64,000 nucleotides of DNA from contig NZ_QPCG01000001.1 of the NCBI RefSeq assembly GCF_003351025.1, positions 751,949 through 815,948 on the forward strand, read 5' to 3'. The stretch's first letter is position 1. Each line of letters starts with the position of its first letter. The DNA is from Mucilaginibacter endophyticus. GTDB lineage: Bacteria; Bacteroidota; Bacteroidia; Sphingobacteriales; Sphingobacteriaceae. The notes under the pieces were generated by a model. The model did not search any database. It was not told the DNA's origin and saw nothing but the letters and a program-made list of their open reading frames with translations. The position numbers and the translations under genes were made by a program. Shown one piece after another: positions 26,126 through 36,045 of the stretch.

Positions 26126-26171
26126 GATATTTTTTGATAAGAAATGGTATCTGAAATGCCAGATTACATAA

Positions 26172-26179
26172 CAAACATA
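26172..26179 (-). promoter_or_regulatory. -7 promoter element (TATGTTTG)
   Basis: Exact TAnnTTTG on the minus strand, 47 nt upstream of the SDR start. No -33 TTG at normal spacing. Confidence 0.35.
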
Positions 26180-26270
26180 ATTTAAAATATTGCTTTTTGG
26201 AGCGCGCTAAGGTGACAAATGCAGGGCGGGTTTAGGACAATACAAGGCAGAGCGTTAGCGTACATTAACC

Positions 26271-27098
26271 TTACTTTTCACTTATCTCCCTTTTACTTTT
26301 CGAAAGCGTTGGATTATACCCAAACTGCTTTTTAAAAGCGTATGAAAAATGTGAAAGGTTTTCGAACCCTAATTCAAAGTATACCTCGGATGGCTTGCGG
26401 TTTTGTTCCACTATTTGGTAATGGGCAGTTTCCAATCGTTTTTTGGTGAGCCATTTTTCTGGTGTATTGCCAAAGGCTTTTTTAAAGTCTCGTTTAAAGG
26501 TGGTTAAGCTCCTGCCGGTAAGATAGCCGAACCTGGCGGCGGTGAGGTTAAACATGTAATTTTTCTCCATAAAATCGGTTAGGTCAATTTTACCGGGCTC
26601 TTCAAAATGTCCCAGCAGGTTATCAACCGACTTATCGACAGAACGAAGCACCGCAATTGCTTCGGTTATTTTAATATTCGCTATTTCCTCAGGTAAATCA
26701 TCAGCTATCTCAAAATAGGGGAGTAAAGACCCAAACAGGCTTTCGAGCAGCGGATGCTGATTGAAATATTTAATCTCGGGCTCTGCCGGGGTAACGTGAA
26801 CCTGCGTAAGGGTGGCGTAATATCGCTGTAATGCTTCCTGCGGAAAACAGATTGATATCGATTTAAAAAGCTCACCGTTTAAGGGCACTTTGCTCAGCCG
26901 GCCCAACTGGTTACGCGGCAACAGGATGATATCTCCCGGATGAAAGATAAACAGCCGGTCGGCCGAAGCGATCCTCATTTCGCCCGATAGTACGCACACC
27001 AATGCGTGCCACGGAAGGATCACTTCCCGACTGTAATGCTTTTCCCGTTTACAGGATACAAATACCATCGACCTTCTGGCCGCTCCCGGTTGTTCCAT
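26271..27098 (-). CDS. AraC family transcriptional regulator
   Basis: 275 residues. The N-terminal cupin-like sensor domain (LVCVLSGEMRIASADRLFIFHPGDIILLPRN) is followed by the two-HTH AraC domain (NLTAARFGYLTGRSLTTFKRDFKKAFGNTPEKWL ... VYFELGFENLSHFSYAFKKQFGYNPT). It resembles ExsA-type regulators that govern neighbouring SDR or oxidoreductase genes. It lies between two such genes on the same strand (57 nt and 145 nt gaps), so local regulation is plausible. Confidence 0.88.
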   Translation of the reverse strand: MEQPGAARRSMVFVSCKREKHYSREVILPWHALVCVLSGEMRIASADRLFIFHPGDIILLPRNQLGRLSKVPLNGELFKSISICFPQEALQRYYATLTQVHVTPAEPEIKYFNQHPLLESLFGSLLPYFEIADDLPEEIANIKITEAIAVLRSVDKSVDNLLGHFEEPGKIDLTDFMEKNYMFNLTAARFGYLTGRSLTTFKRDFKKAFGNTPEKWLTKKRLETAHYQIVEQNRKPSEVYFELGFENLSHFSYAFKKQFGYNPTLSKSKREISEK

Positions 27099-27155
27099 TA
27101 ATGTAAAAATAGTTATTTATTGAGGCTGAAAGCAAAATGCATAAAGCTGAAAGCT

Positions 27156-28208
27156 TTATTTTACTATTCCCAATTGTATCAGGCTTTGAGCGGTAGCAAC
27201 AATGGCTTCTTCCGCAGGGCGGGGCGACCAGCCAAGCAGGCGCTGTGCTTTTTCGCTGGTGGCATTCATATTTTGATCAAGCATAGGCGCGATAACTTTT
27301 GCGGTGGGGTTCCACAGGGCGGATAAATGTATTAGCCAGTTAGGCACGTTTTTCGCCGTAACTTTATCTGCATGATGCCCCAGGCGTCTTTTCAGAATGC
27401 GCGCTATGTCAATAGTCCATAAGCTTTCGCCCGAAATAGCCAGAAAACGTTGTCCATTTGCTGCCGGGTTGGTCATGGCCCGTAAGTGAAGGTCGGCTAC
27501 ATCACGTACATCTACTAAACCGGTGTTTATCCTCGGGCAGCCTTTTAATTTGCCAAATAGCATGTTCTGTATCAGTTGTATTGAATGCGAATAATCGGGG
27601 CCCAAAACAGGGCCTGCAACCGCAACCGGGTTTACCGTAGCCATTTCCAGCCCCCCGCCTTCGGTTTTAATAAACTCCCACGCGGCTTTTTCTGAAAGTG
27701 TTTTTGATTTTTGATAAGCCGGTACCTTATCATTTATCGGCGTCCAGTCATTCTCATTAAATGGGGTGGTGCGTGGTTTGTGGCCAAAACCAACCGCGCC
27801 AAATGCCGAAGTAAATACAACTCGTTTAACACCGGCGTCCCTGGCCGCTTTCAGTACCCTTAATACGCCTTCCCTGGCGGGTATGATCATCTCGTCTTCA
27901 TGTTTATATCCTTTTAGCGGGGTAGGAGATGCCACGTGTATTACGTAAGTACAGCCTTCAACTGCTTCAGCCCAGCCGGCATCGGCACTCAGGTCGGCAG
28001 CTATAAAAGATAAACGGTCTCCAGCTTCAACGCCGCCGGTCCTAAGCATATCGCGTACTTCGGCTTCACGGTTTAAGGAGCGTACCGTTGTTTTTACTTT
28101 ATAACCTGCTTCAATAAGTTGCAGAATGCAGTATACCGCGATAAAGCCGGAACCGCCTGTTACCAGTACCTGGGTATTGCTATTTGAATTTGTTGTTGTC
28201 ATTTGCAT
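27156..28208 (-). CDS. NAD-dependent epimerase/dehydratase family (dihydroflavonol reductase-like)
   Basis: 350 residues from ATG 28208; the ATG at 28202 is an alternative, and a TTG at 28226 is less likely. Extended SDR: VTGGSGFIAVYCILQLIEAG dinucleotide site, later VIHVASP, Ser/Thr in VFTSAFGAVG and YxxxK as YQKSKTLSE. The substrate-binding half resembles anthocyanidin/dihydroflavonol-4-reductase-like enzymes reducing aldehydes or ketones. First gene of the SDR-AraC-SDR block. Confidence 0.87.
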   Translation of the reverse strand: MQMTTTNSNSNTQVLVTGGSGFIAVYCILQLIEAGYKVKTTVRSLNREAEVRDMLRTGGVEAGDRLSFIAADLSADAGWAEAVEGCTYVIHVASPTPLKGYKHEDEMIIPAREGVLRVLKAARDAGVKRVVFTSAFGAVGFGHKPRTTPFNENDWTPINDKVPAYQKSKTLSEKAAWEFIKTEGGGLEMATVNPVAVAGPVLGPDYSHSIQLIQNMLFGKLKGCPRINTGLVDVRDVADLHLRAMTNPAANGQRFLAISGESLWTIDIARILKRRLGHHADKVTAKNVPNWLIHLSALWNPTAKVIAPMLDQNMNATSEKAQRLLGWSPRPAEEAIVATAQSLIQLGIVK

Positions 28209-28352
28209 TGAAAATTTATAATGCAAAGTTCTCGCAAATAGCTACACGCAGGTTTGTTTAAAAGGCCTAAGATGCTTTGTTTAAAAGGCCATAAAGCAAA
28301 AGCTGAAACAGAATGCACCAAGCTTAAAGCCATGTAGTTTGATTAATTCGAG

Positions 28353-30740
28353 CTATTCCGTTCTTAAACTTTTTACCGGGTTCATTAACGCTGCCTTTAT
28401 AGCCTGAAAGCTGATGGTTAGCAAAGTAATAATAATAGCCCCTGCTCCGGCTAACAGGAATACATCTGGCCCAATACTGATGCGGTATTGATACTTTAAC
28501 AGCCAGGCATGGAGGTAGTAATAGGAAACCGGACTTGCTATCAGGCAACTGATAACCACAAGAATTATAAACTCTTTAGATAATAGCATCCAAACCTGTG
28601 GTACGGTGGCCCCCAATACTTTTCGGATACCAATCTCTTTGGTGCGTTTTTCGGCCATATAGGCTGCTAAGCCAAATAGGCCTATGCAGGAAATCATAAT
28701 GGCAAGCGAGGCGAATAAACCGGCCAGCTTCCCTATAAGCGATTCAAAGTCAAACTTTGAGGCGTAGCTTTCATCCACAAAACTATACTGAAAAGGAATG
28801 GTTGGATTATAACGACCGAATATCGGGGCAAGCTTAGCCAATGCCGTATGGGTATTTACTTTTGAAGCAAGCCGGTATGTTACCACGCTCGACCAGCTTG
28901 GCTGGTAAATGAAGATAGTTGGTACCGAGTTTGAATATGGCGAAGCCATTAAGGCATCCTTAACCACCCCGATTACCGTAGCCCGCTGCTGTACAGTATG
29001 CCAGGTGATAACCTCGTTAACAGGGGATTTATATCGCATGCGTTTAACAGCCGCCTCATTGAGTATCACACTCAGAGAATCGGCCCCAAGGTTGCCGGTG
29101 AAATCACGCCCGCGCTCTATTTTCATGCCCAGCGTTTTAAAATAATCAGCATCAGATACGCCAATGATAGCAAGGCTCAATGTTTCGCCGGGTAACCTGC
29201 CCGACCAGTCTGTTACGCTATTATTGGCCCAGATATCGGTAACAGGACTTGAGGATTTGGTAACGCTGCTCACCATGCCGGATGCCAGCATTTCATTCTT
29301 AAATGCATCGTAGTTGCGAGTAAGGTCGCCTGTGGCATCGGTCATTACCAAACGGTTGTTATCGTAACCTACAGGCCTGTCTTTAGCATGATTTATTTGT
29401 TGATAAATAACCATAGTGCTAATGATCAGCGCTATAGAGCAGGTGAACTGCAGTACTACCAAAATCTCGCGCGGAAGGTTACCCGCTTTGCCTGTTTGTA
29501 AAGTTCCTTTTAGAACTTTAACAGGATTAAAGGATGAGAGGTAAAAAGCCGGTCGCCCGCCCGAAAGGAGCCCGGTGAAAATAACAAAGCCTATCATAAG
29601 CAACCAGAAAGTACCATTAGTGAACGGAATGCTGATTTCTGTATGGGTGAGGTTATTGAATGCCGGTAATGCCAGCTCCACGAATAGCAGTGATAACAAA
29701 AAAGCCAGAAAGGTTAAGGTCATGGATTCGGTCAGGAACTGAAAGATCAGGTTTTTGCGGCTGGAGCCAATGGCTTTACGCACACCAACCTCACGGGCCC
29801 TCTTCTCGGATCGGGCGGTAGCCAGATTGGTGAAATTGATACAAGCGATGATCAGGATCAGCGTGCCGATGAGCGCGAACATCCTCACATAATCTATCAA
29901 GCCTCCCGATACCGTGCCATTTCTGTATTCGGAAAATAAATGCCAGTCTTTCAACGGTTCCAGGAAAAGCTCGGCCTTGGTTTGTGCATAATATTTTGGA
30001 CTGTGCCTAACCATAGCCCCTTTTAATTTGGGTGCCAGTTCGGCATATGATACGTTGGGCTGCAATGCCACAAAAGTTTGAAACGAGTTATTGTCCCAAT
30101 TGGTAAGCGATTGCTTAACCTCATCATTGGTAATTGAATAATAGGCAAAAGGTACAACAAAGCTAAATTGAAAGGTTGAATTGGCAGGTACATCTTTCAG
30201 GATACCGGTAACCCGCAGATCATGGAAATTATCAATCTTTACCATTTTACCAACTGCTTCGGCTTTGCCAAATAATGCTGTGGCGGTGGCCTGTGATAGC
30301 ACAATAGAATATGGATCATTTAATACAGCATTCGCATTACCTTTTATAAGCGGGTACTGAAAAATTTTCAGAAAATCGCTGCCGGCCATTGCTCCGTTAA
30401 CGTTTATCCTTTTATCGCCCACCATAAGCGGGTGTGAACCCATCCAGTCTGTTTGCGCTACATATTTAATCTCCGGAAAGTCTTTTTTTAAGGCATCGGC
30501 AAGGGGTAAATTTGTAGAGCCAACTGTGTTGATCTCGCCATTGTTATTAACATTAAATTTTACCCTGTAGGCCAGCTGATACCCTGGCAAAAAGCGATCA
30601 TACGAAACCTGGGCATAAATCCACAAACCAATGAGCATGGCTACAGCCATACCTGTAGCTAAACCTATGATATTCAAAGCGCTGTAAACTTTATTGTTCA
30701 CCAGGTTGCGCAAAGCGATTTTGAGGTAATTTCTGATCAT
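28353..30740 (-). CDS. ABC transporter permease (MacB/FtsX type)
   Basis: 795 residues. N-terminal membrane helix (NKVYSALNIIGLATGMAVAM), a large periplasmic MacB core domain, three central helices (~285-425), a second periplasmic domain, and three C-terminal helices. It has two FtsX signatures: ARSEKRAREVGVRKAIGSSR and AEKRTKEIGIRKVLGAT. This duplicated permease is very common in Sphingobacteria. No ATPase or membrane-fusion gene is adjacent. Likely acts in export or envelope stress rather than nutrient uptake. Confidence 0.92.
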   Translation of the reverse strand: MIRNYLKIALRNLVNNKVYSALNIIGLATGMAVAMLIGLWIYAQVSYDRFLPGYQLAYRVKFNVNNNGEINTVGSTNLPLADALKKDFPEIKYVAQTDWMGSHPLMVGDKRINVNGAMAGSDFLKIFQYPLIKGNANAVLNDPYSIVLSQATATALFGKAEAVGKMVKIDNFHDLRVTGILKDVPANSTFQFSFVVPFAYYSITNDEVKQSLTNWDNNSFQTFVALQPNVSYAELAPKLKGAMVRHSPKYYAQTKAELFLEPLKDWHLFSEYRNGTVSGGLIDYVRMFALIGTLILIIACINFTNLATARSEKRAREVGVRKAIGSSRKNLIFQFLTESMTLTFLAFLLSLLFVELALPAFNNLTHTEISIPFTNGTFWLLMIGFVIFTGLLSGGRPAFYLSSFNPVKVLKGTLQTGKAGNLPREILVVLQFTCSIALIISTMVIYQQINHAKDRPVGYDNNRLVMTDATGDLTRNYDAFKNEMLASGMVSSVTKSSSPVTDIWANNSVTDWSGRLPGETLSLAIIGVSDADYFKTLGMKIERGRDFTGNLGADSLSVILNEAAVKRMRYKSPVNEVITWHTVQQRATVIGVVKDALMASPYSNSVPTIFIYQPSWSSVVTYRLASKVNTHTALAKLAPIFGRYNPTIPFQYSFVDESYASKFDFESLIGKLAGLFASLAIMISCIGLFGLAAYMAEKRTKEIGIRKVLGATVPQVWMLLSKEFIILVVISCLIASPVSYYYLHAWLLKYQYRISIGPDVFLLAGAGAIIITLLTISFQAIKAALMNPVKSLRTE

Positions 30741-31059
30741 AACCGGAGAGTTTTAAATTTATACGAAATTATTCGTAAATATGATGCCATTTTCATAAAA
30801 TGTTGATTATTAGTTATTTGTGAGGTATTTGGATTTTGATATTGTATCAAAAGTGAACAGCATCCGTTCATAATTGAACAACATTTATATGAGAGATAAC
30901 CGGAATGTTAGAATGTATTGTTTATAGGCAGTTACTCTCTATCATTTTAGAAATTTACACTTTCTAAAAAATATTTCACATTCGGGTAGTCCTATGCTTT
31001 GAGTTGTGTGTTCTATACACAAATGCCCCTCCCGGGGAATTTGTATATAAACCAAAAAC
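30741..31059. other. 319-nt intergenic region, divergent ABC permease and FecR
   Basis: AT-rich. A 16-bp palindrome TACGAA-ATTA-TTCGTA at 30762-30777 sits 22 nt before the permease start and may be an operator. No clear TAnnTTTG was found before FecR, which would fit transcription by an ECF sigma. No coding frame. Confidence 0.4.
30762..30777. promoter_or_regulatory. palindromic site TACGAA-N4-TTCGTA
   Basis: Perfect 6-bp half sites with a 4-nt spacer in the leader of the ABC permease gene. Could be an operator or a small hairpin; no regulator can be assigned. Confidence 0.3.
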
Positions 31060-32271
31060 ATGAATAACGATAGGCTCAGGAGTTTACTTGAACAGTATTT
31101 TAACGACGCTATAAGCGATGCCGACCGTGAAGAGTTGCTCAGTTATCTGAACAATAATCCGGATGATGTATCGGGCGCCGTTGACGAAGAAATGCTGAAC
31201 CTTGAGGGCACTCCCGGATTTGATGAAGCCCGTGCGCAAAAAGTATTAGCCGATATCAAGGCCGATCCCCGCTTTAAAGACGACGTCATTGTACCTGTAC
31301 CTGTTATCGGGAAAAGGAATATAATGAAACTATACGCCGGCTGGGTTAAAATTGCTGCAGCAGTTTTAATTTTTGCATCTGTTGGGTTTTACTTTGTTCG
31401 CCGCCAAAAAATGGGAGCGGTTAAAAATGAAGTAGCGGCTAATAGAGCTGCCAAGATTGTTCCGGGTGGTAATAAAGCCATCCTTACGCTTGCCGGCGGC
31501 AAAAGTATAGTATTGGATAGCGCGGCTAATGGTGCATTGGCCAGCACCGGAAAAAGCCAGGTAAATAAAGTTGGTGATGGTAAGTTGGTTTATGATGTAC
31601 TGCCCAATGCCACTCATGCAGGTGTTAACGCCGTATTGTATAACACCTTAACCATACCGCCGGGCGGCCAGTATCAGGTGGTATTGCCCGATGGTACACA
31701 GGTTTGGTTAAACTCGTCGTCGTCATTAAGCTATCCAACCGAATTTACCGGCAACAGCCGTACCGTAAAACTTACCGGAGAGGCCTACTTTGAAGTTGCA
31801 AAAAATAAAGACAAGCCTTTTTATGTAGAAATGAACAATGTGCAGGTAAAAGTATTGGGTACACATTTCAATATCTCCGCTTATTCTGATGATAAAGATT
31901 TGACTACCACGTTGCTTGAAGGCTCGGTACAGATCAGTAAAAGCGGTAGCCTTGCATTGTTAAAACCGGGCCAGCAGGCTGTTATAAGCAGTAATGCCAA
32001 TGCTATTGCTGTTTCCAAAGCAAACCTCAATCAGGCAATGGCCTGGAAAAACGGCTATTTCATGTTTAATGATGATAATATAGTGGATATCATGAAAAAG
32101 GTATCCCGCTGGTATGATGCAGATATTGAGTACCAGGGCAATTTTGCTAACCAGCGTTTTGGCGGTACGTTTACCCGTTCAAAAAGCATAACAGATCTGC
32201 TGAAAAGCCTCGAACAAATAGGTAACGTGCATTTTAAAATTACAGGAAGGAGGATCACCGTTATGCAATAG
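31060..32271 (+). CDS. FecR family anti-sigma factor
   Basis: 403 residues. N-terminal cytoplasmic helical sigma-binding domain (1-~80), single membrane helix at ~89-111, periplasmic FecR domain (~160-300; DGTQVWLNSSSSLSYP, LTGEAYFEVAKN) and a C-terminal DUF4974 STN-like domain (~320-400, FNDDNIVDIMKKVSRWYDADI). It passes a ligand signal from an STN-bearing SusC to an ECF sigma factor. The SusC starts 159 nt downstream. Its sigma factor is not adjacent; the best candidate is at 24719. Confidence 0.92.
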   Translation: MNNDRLRSLLEQYFNDAISDADREELLSYLNNNPDDVSGAVDEEMLNLEGTPGFDEARAQKVLADIKADPRFKDDVIVPVPVIGKRNIMKLYAGWVKIAAAVLIFASVGFYFVRRQKMGAVKNEVAANRAAKIVPGGNKAILTLAGGKSIVLDSAANGALASTGKSQVNKVGDGKLVYDVLPNATHAGVNAVLYNTLTIPPGGQYQVVLPDGTQVWLNSSSSLSYPTEFTGNSRTVKLTGEAYFEVAKNKDKPFYVEMNNVQVKVLGTHFNISAYSDDKDLTTTLLEGSVQISKSGSLALLKPGQQAVISSNANAIAVSKANLNQAMAWKNGYFMFNDDNIVDIMKKVSRWYDADIEYQGNFANQRFGGTFTRSKSITDLLKSLEQIGNVHFKITGRRITVMQ

Positions 32272-32325
32272 ATCTACACTCTTCAATATCCCCAACCAAT
32301 TATCTATCAGCATAAAAAATAAAGC

Positions 32326-32349
32326 CAGGAGCGTTTCGGACCGCCCCTG
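32326..32349 (+). other. imperfect hairpin between FecR and SusC
   Basis: CAGGAGCG / CGCCCCTG arms (one mismatch) with an 8-nt loop, no U-tract. Could lower read-through or stabilise the 3' end of the FecR message. Confidence 0.35.
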
Positions 32350-32430
32350 ACCTAAGCCGTTTTATGGCAATGCCAGATAGTAAAACTAATTGCAGCGATT
32401 ACAACCACTTATTAATAAACTGACATTCAA

Positions 32431-35400
32431 ATGTATAAAAATTTTACTGCATTTACTTGCGGCAAACATCGTGGGCGCCTATATAAACCTGTGCTTATTA
32501 TGAAACTGACACTCATTTTGCTAACAGTTACCTTCTTACAGGTGTCTGCCGCAACTTATGCACAGAAAGTTACTTTAAAGGTTAAACAGACAACTTTAAA
32601 AGAAGTTTTTGAAGAGATCAGAAATCAAACCAATTATGATTTTCTGTACAATTCTGAAGACATTAAGTTGGCTAAACCGGTAACTGTTGATCTTACTAAC
32701 GCTACTATAAACCAGGTTATGGACCTGTGTTTAAGCAACCAGTCGTTAACTTATACCATTGATAACAAAACCATTCTCATCCGCAGAAAAACAGCGGCCG
32801 AAAGCAATGCGCCTAAAAAGATCAATGGTAAAGTTGTAGACAGCAAAGGACTGCCATTACCTGGTGTAACTGTAAAACAGAAGGGTTCAACGGCTGCTGT
32901 TATAACCGATATTAATGGTAATTATTCCATTAACGTTACCGAACCAAACGCCACCCTGGTATTCTCCTACGTTGGCTTCAGAACTAAGGAAGTTGCCCTT
33001 AATGGCCGGTCTGAAATAAGTGTAATACTTGAAGATGCACCACAAGACCTTACCGAGGTTGTGGTTGTGGCCTATGGTGTACAAAGAAAAGAAACCGTAA
33101 CCGGCGCTATTACATCAATTGGCACCAAAGACCTGGTGCAGTCGCCGGTTGCTAACCTGAGTAATGCGCTGGCCGGTCGCTTGTCGGGCTTAACGGTAAC
33201 CCAAACCAGCGGTAAACCCGGTGCAGACGGTGCTACATTATATGTGCGCGGTGTAGGTACTTACACCGGTCAAACGGCGCCGCTGATCATGGTGGATGGT
33301 ATTGCCCGCGACAGCTACAACGACATCGACCCTAACGAGGTTGAATCTATCAGTATCCTGAAAGATGCCTCTGCAACAGCGGTATACGGCGTGCGTGGCG
33401 CAAATGGTGTTATCCTCATTACTACCAAACGTGGTAAAGAAGGTGCGCCAAAAGTGAGTGCAACATTCCAGACAGCTATCTCACAGTTTTCGAGCATGCC
33501 TAACTTTGTTAACTCGTACCAGTATGCTACGTTGTTAAATGAGCAGAGCTATGAAAACTACTGGGTCCAGCATTCAAGGGATGCCGATGTAAAAACCTGG
33601 AATGATTTCGTTACCAAACGTGATGCTAACTGGATCAAGGATGCTACCATTTACTACTCGCCCGAAGACCTGAAGTATTATCAAAACGCGCATACGCCAA
33701 CTATTAACGGGCAGGCAAACCCTTATTATGATCCTTATGGACACCCTGATCAGGACTGGAAAAAACAGATCTTCAATAAGTTTGCTCCTCAAACACAGGT
33801 GAACGCCAACATTACCGGTGGTACCAAGGCAACCAAATATTTTGTTTCGTTAGGCTACCTGGCACAAGGCGGTTTGTTTAATACCGATTATATGCCTTTT
33901 TCTGACGAGATGCAGTTTAAAAAGAAACGTTATAACCTGCGCTCAAACCTCGATTTTGATGTAAACAGCGATTTCAGGGTATCGGTAGATGTATCAACCC
34001 AATATGTAACCATCACCGGTATGGATAACGATGGCTACACCTGGGAAAAACGTATTTTATGGTCATCACCGCTTGGGTCTCCCGGTATTATCAACGGTAA
34101 GTTTGTAGTGCCTTTCTCCAATCAAAACGACCAGCTTAACCCGCTGTACGCTATCGCAAATAGCAACAACTATAATATTACAACCAATAGTACCTTAAAC
34201 TCGGCCATCAAATTAACCTATAAATTAGATGATATTACTCCTGGTTTATCGGTAAACGCGCGCGGTGCTTATGATAGTTACTTCCAGAGCCGTACCGGTG
34301 GTAAATACACCCCGCTATTGTATGGCTTGCGTCCAAATCCTAACGGAAATAAGCTTGATCCTATCCTGGTACAGCTCACAAATGACGTTGCACCAGCTCG
34401 TTGGACAGATTTTTACACCGATAAATGGCGTAAAGTATACGGTGAGTTCTCTATCAACTATAACCGTGTATTTGGTAAAAAACATACGGTTACCGGTTTG
34501 ATCCTTGCCAATGCCGAAAAAAAATATGATCCTAATTTACTGTATGATCTTCCGCACGCATACGAAGGTGTATCGGGTAGGGTAACTTATAATTACGCCG
34601 ACCGCTACCTGGCCGAGTATAACATGGGTTACAACGGTTCGGAAAATTTCCCTGAAGGTAAAAGGTTTGGTTTCCTGCCTGCATATTCGTTAGGATGGAT
34701 TGCCAGCAACGAGTCGTTTTTCCCTAAAACCGATTATATAACCTATTTGAAAGTCCGCGGATCATTAGGTAAAGTGGGGAACGATGGTATCAATATTCCC
34801 GGTACAAACACCTCAGCCCGTTATCTTTACCTGCCTGATACCTGGCAATATGTAAACGGTTACAATGCCGGCGGTGGCTACACATTTGGTACACTTAATG
34901 ATCGTAACAAAATTCAGGGAGCGCAGGAAAACGTACTGGGTAACCCTAACGTAACCTGGGAAACCGCAACCAAATCAAACATTGGTTTGGAAACACACCT
35001 GTTTAACGATCGTCTTTCGCTTATTTATGATCACTATAATGAGCATCGTAAAAACATTCTTTCATATAGAGGCAGCGTACCGGGCATAGTACAGGCAACT
35101 TTGCCTCCGTACAACCTGGGCGAAGTAAAGAACTGGGGCGATGAGATTGAATTGAGCTATACCAGTGCTCCGGGTAAATTTACCTGGTGGATAAAAGGTA
35201 ATGCCTCAACAAACCACAACAAGATCCTGTTTAAAGATGAAGCCATTGCGCCGGGCTTAGAGTACCAGGCAGCTACCGGTCGTCCTATTAACCAAGGATC
35301 ATACCTGCAGGCCGATGGGCTTTACACATCATGGTCGCAACTATATAAAATTGACCCTAATGGTAACCCAATATTATCTCAACCTGTTTTGGCTGTTGAT

Positions 35401-36030
35401 AAAGATGGCAAACCATATAACAACGCAGCCGGTGATCCGGTTTATCAAAAAGATCTGGGTTATGCCGGTGCGCCTTTGCAACCGGGTGAGGTTAGGCTTA
35501 AAGATGTTAACGGTGATGGTGTCATCAACGAAAAGGATTACGTGCGCTCTGGTAAAACCGACCTGCCTACGTTGAGCTACGGTGTTTCATTTGGCTTTAG
35601 CTTTCATGGTTTTGATTTTTCGGCTTTGTTTCAGGGGCAATCAGGTGTGGCCAAATATGCTATGCAGGAGCTGCACTTCAACAAACAACAATCATTATTT
35701 GATGTGGATTTGAACAGGTACACCCAGGACCGTTACGACCATGGCGACCGTATTGATTTCCCTATCGCCGCTTATAATCAGGATGCCGCCTACAATACCT
35801 TCTTTTTGAAAAGCACTGCTTTTGTAAGATTGAAAAACGCGGAAATAGGCTATACACTTAAGCCCGAGCTTCTGAAAAAAGTAGGTATCCGCTCGGCTCG
35901 TTTTTATATCAACGGATATAACCTGTATACATGGTCGCCAAACAAGATCTGGGGCGATCCTGAAAACTTAGGTTACATCGGTTATCCGCTTACCCGCACC
36001 TATAACGTAGGCGTTAATGTTAATTTTTAA
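32431..36030 (+). CDS. SusC/RagA family TonB-dependent receptor with STN domain
   Basis: 1199 residues. Signal sequence (LTLILLTVTFLQVSAATYAQ), STN secretin/TonB domain ~45-115, carboxypeptidase-like regulatory domain ~130-215 (GLPLPGVTVKQKGS), TonB-box-like EVVVVAYG, plug ~220-330, then a 22-strand barrel. It imports oligosaccharides through the outer membrane with its SusD lid. The STN domain and the FecR just upstream indicate trans-envelope regulation. SusD follows after 15 nt. Confidence 0.95.
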   Translation: MYKNFTAFTCGKHRGRLYKPVLIMKLTLILLTVTFLQVSAATYAQKVTLKVKQTTLKEVFEEIRNQTNYDFLYNSEDIKLAKPVTVDLTNATINQVMDLCLSNQSLTYTIDNKTILIRRKTAAESNAPKKINGKVVDSKGLPLPGVTVKQKGSTAAVITDINGNYSINVTEPNATLVFSYVGFRTKEVALNGRSEISVILEDAPQDLTEVVVVAYGVQRKETVTGAITSIGTKDLVQSPVANLSNALAGRLSGLTVTQTSGKPGADGATLYVRGVGTYTGQTAPLIMVDGIARDSYNDIDPNEVESISILKDASATAVYGVRGANGVILITTKRGKEGAPKVSATFQTAISQFSSMPNFVNSYQYATLLNEQSYENYWVQHSRDADVKTWNDFVTKRDANWIKDATIYYSPEDLKYYQNAHTPTINGQANPYYDPYGHPDQDWKKQIFNKFAPQTQVNANITGGTKATKYFVSLGYLAQGGLFNTDYMPFSDEMQFKKKRYNLRSNLDFDVNSDFRVSVDVSTQYVTITGMDNDGYTWEKRILWSSPLGSPGIINGKFVVPFSNQNDQLNPLYAIANSNNYNITTNSTLNSAIKLTYKLDDITPGLSVNARGAYDSYFQSRTGGKYTPLLYGLRPNPNGNKLDPILVQLTNDVAPARWTDFYTDKWRKVYGEFSINYNRVFGKKHTVTGLILANAEKKYDPNLLYDLPHAYEGVSGRVTYNYADRYLAEYNMGYNGSENFPEGKRFGFLPAYSLGWIASNESFFPKTDYITYLKVRGSLGKVGNDGINIPGTNTSARYLYLPDTWQYVNGYNAGGGYTFGTLNDRNKIQGAQENVLGNPNVTWETATKSNIGLETHLFNDRLSLIYDHYNEHRKNILSYRGSVPGIVQATLPPYNLGEVKNWGDEIELSYTSAPGKFTWWIKGNASTNHNKILFKDEAIAPGLEYQAATGRPINQGSYLQADGLYTSWSQLYKIDPNGNPILSQPVLAVDKDGKPYNNAAGDPVYQKDLGYAGAPLQPGEVRLKDVNGDGVINEKDYVRSGKTDLPTLSYGVSFGFSFHGFDFSALFQGQSGVAKYAMQELHFNKQQSLFDVDLNRYTQDRYDHGDRIDFPIAAYNQDAAYNTFFLKSTAFVRLKNAEIGYTLKPELLKKVGIRSARFYINGYNLYTWSPNKIWGDPENLGYIGYPLTRTYNVGVNVNF

Positions 36031-36045
36031 TCATAAAATATAGCA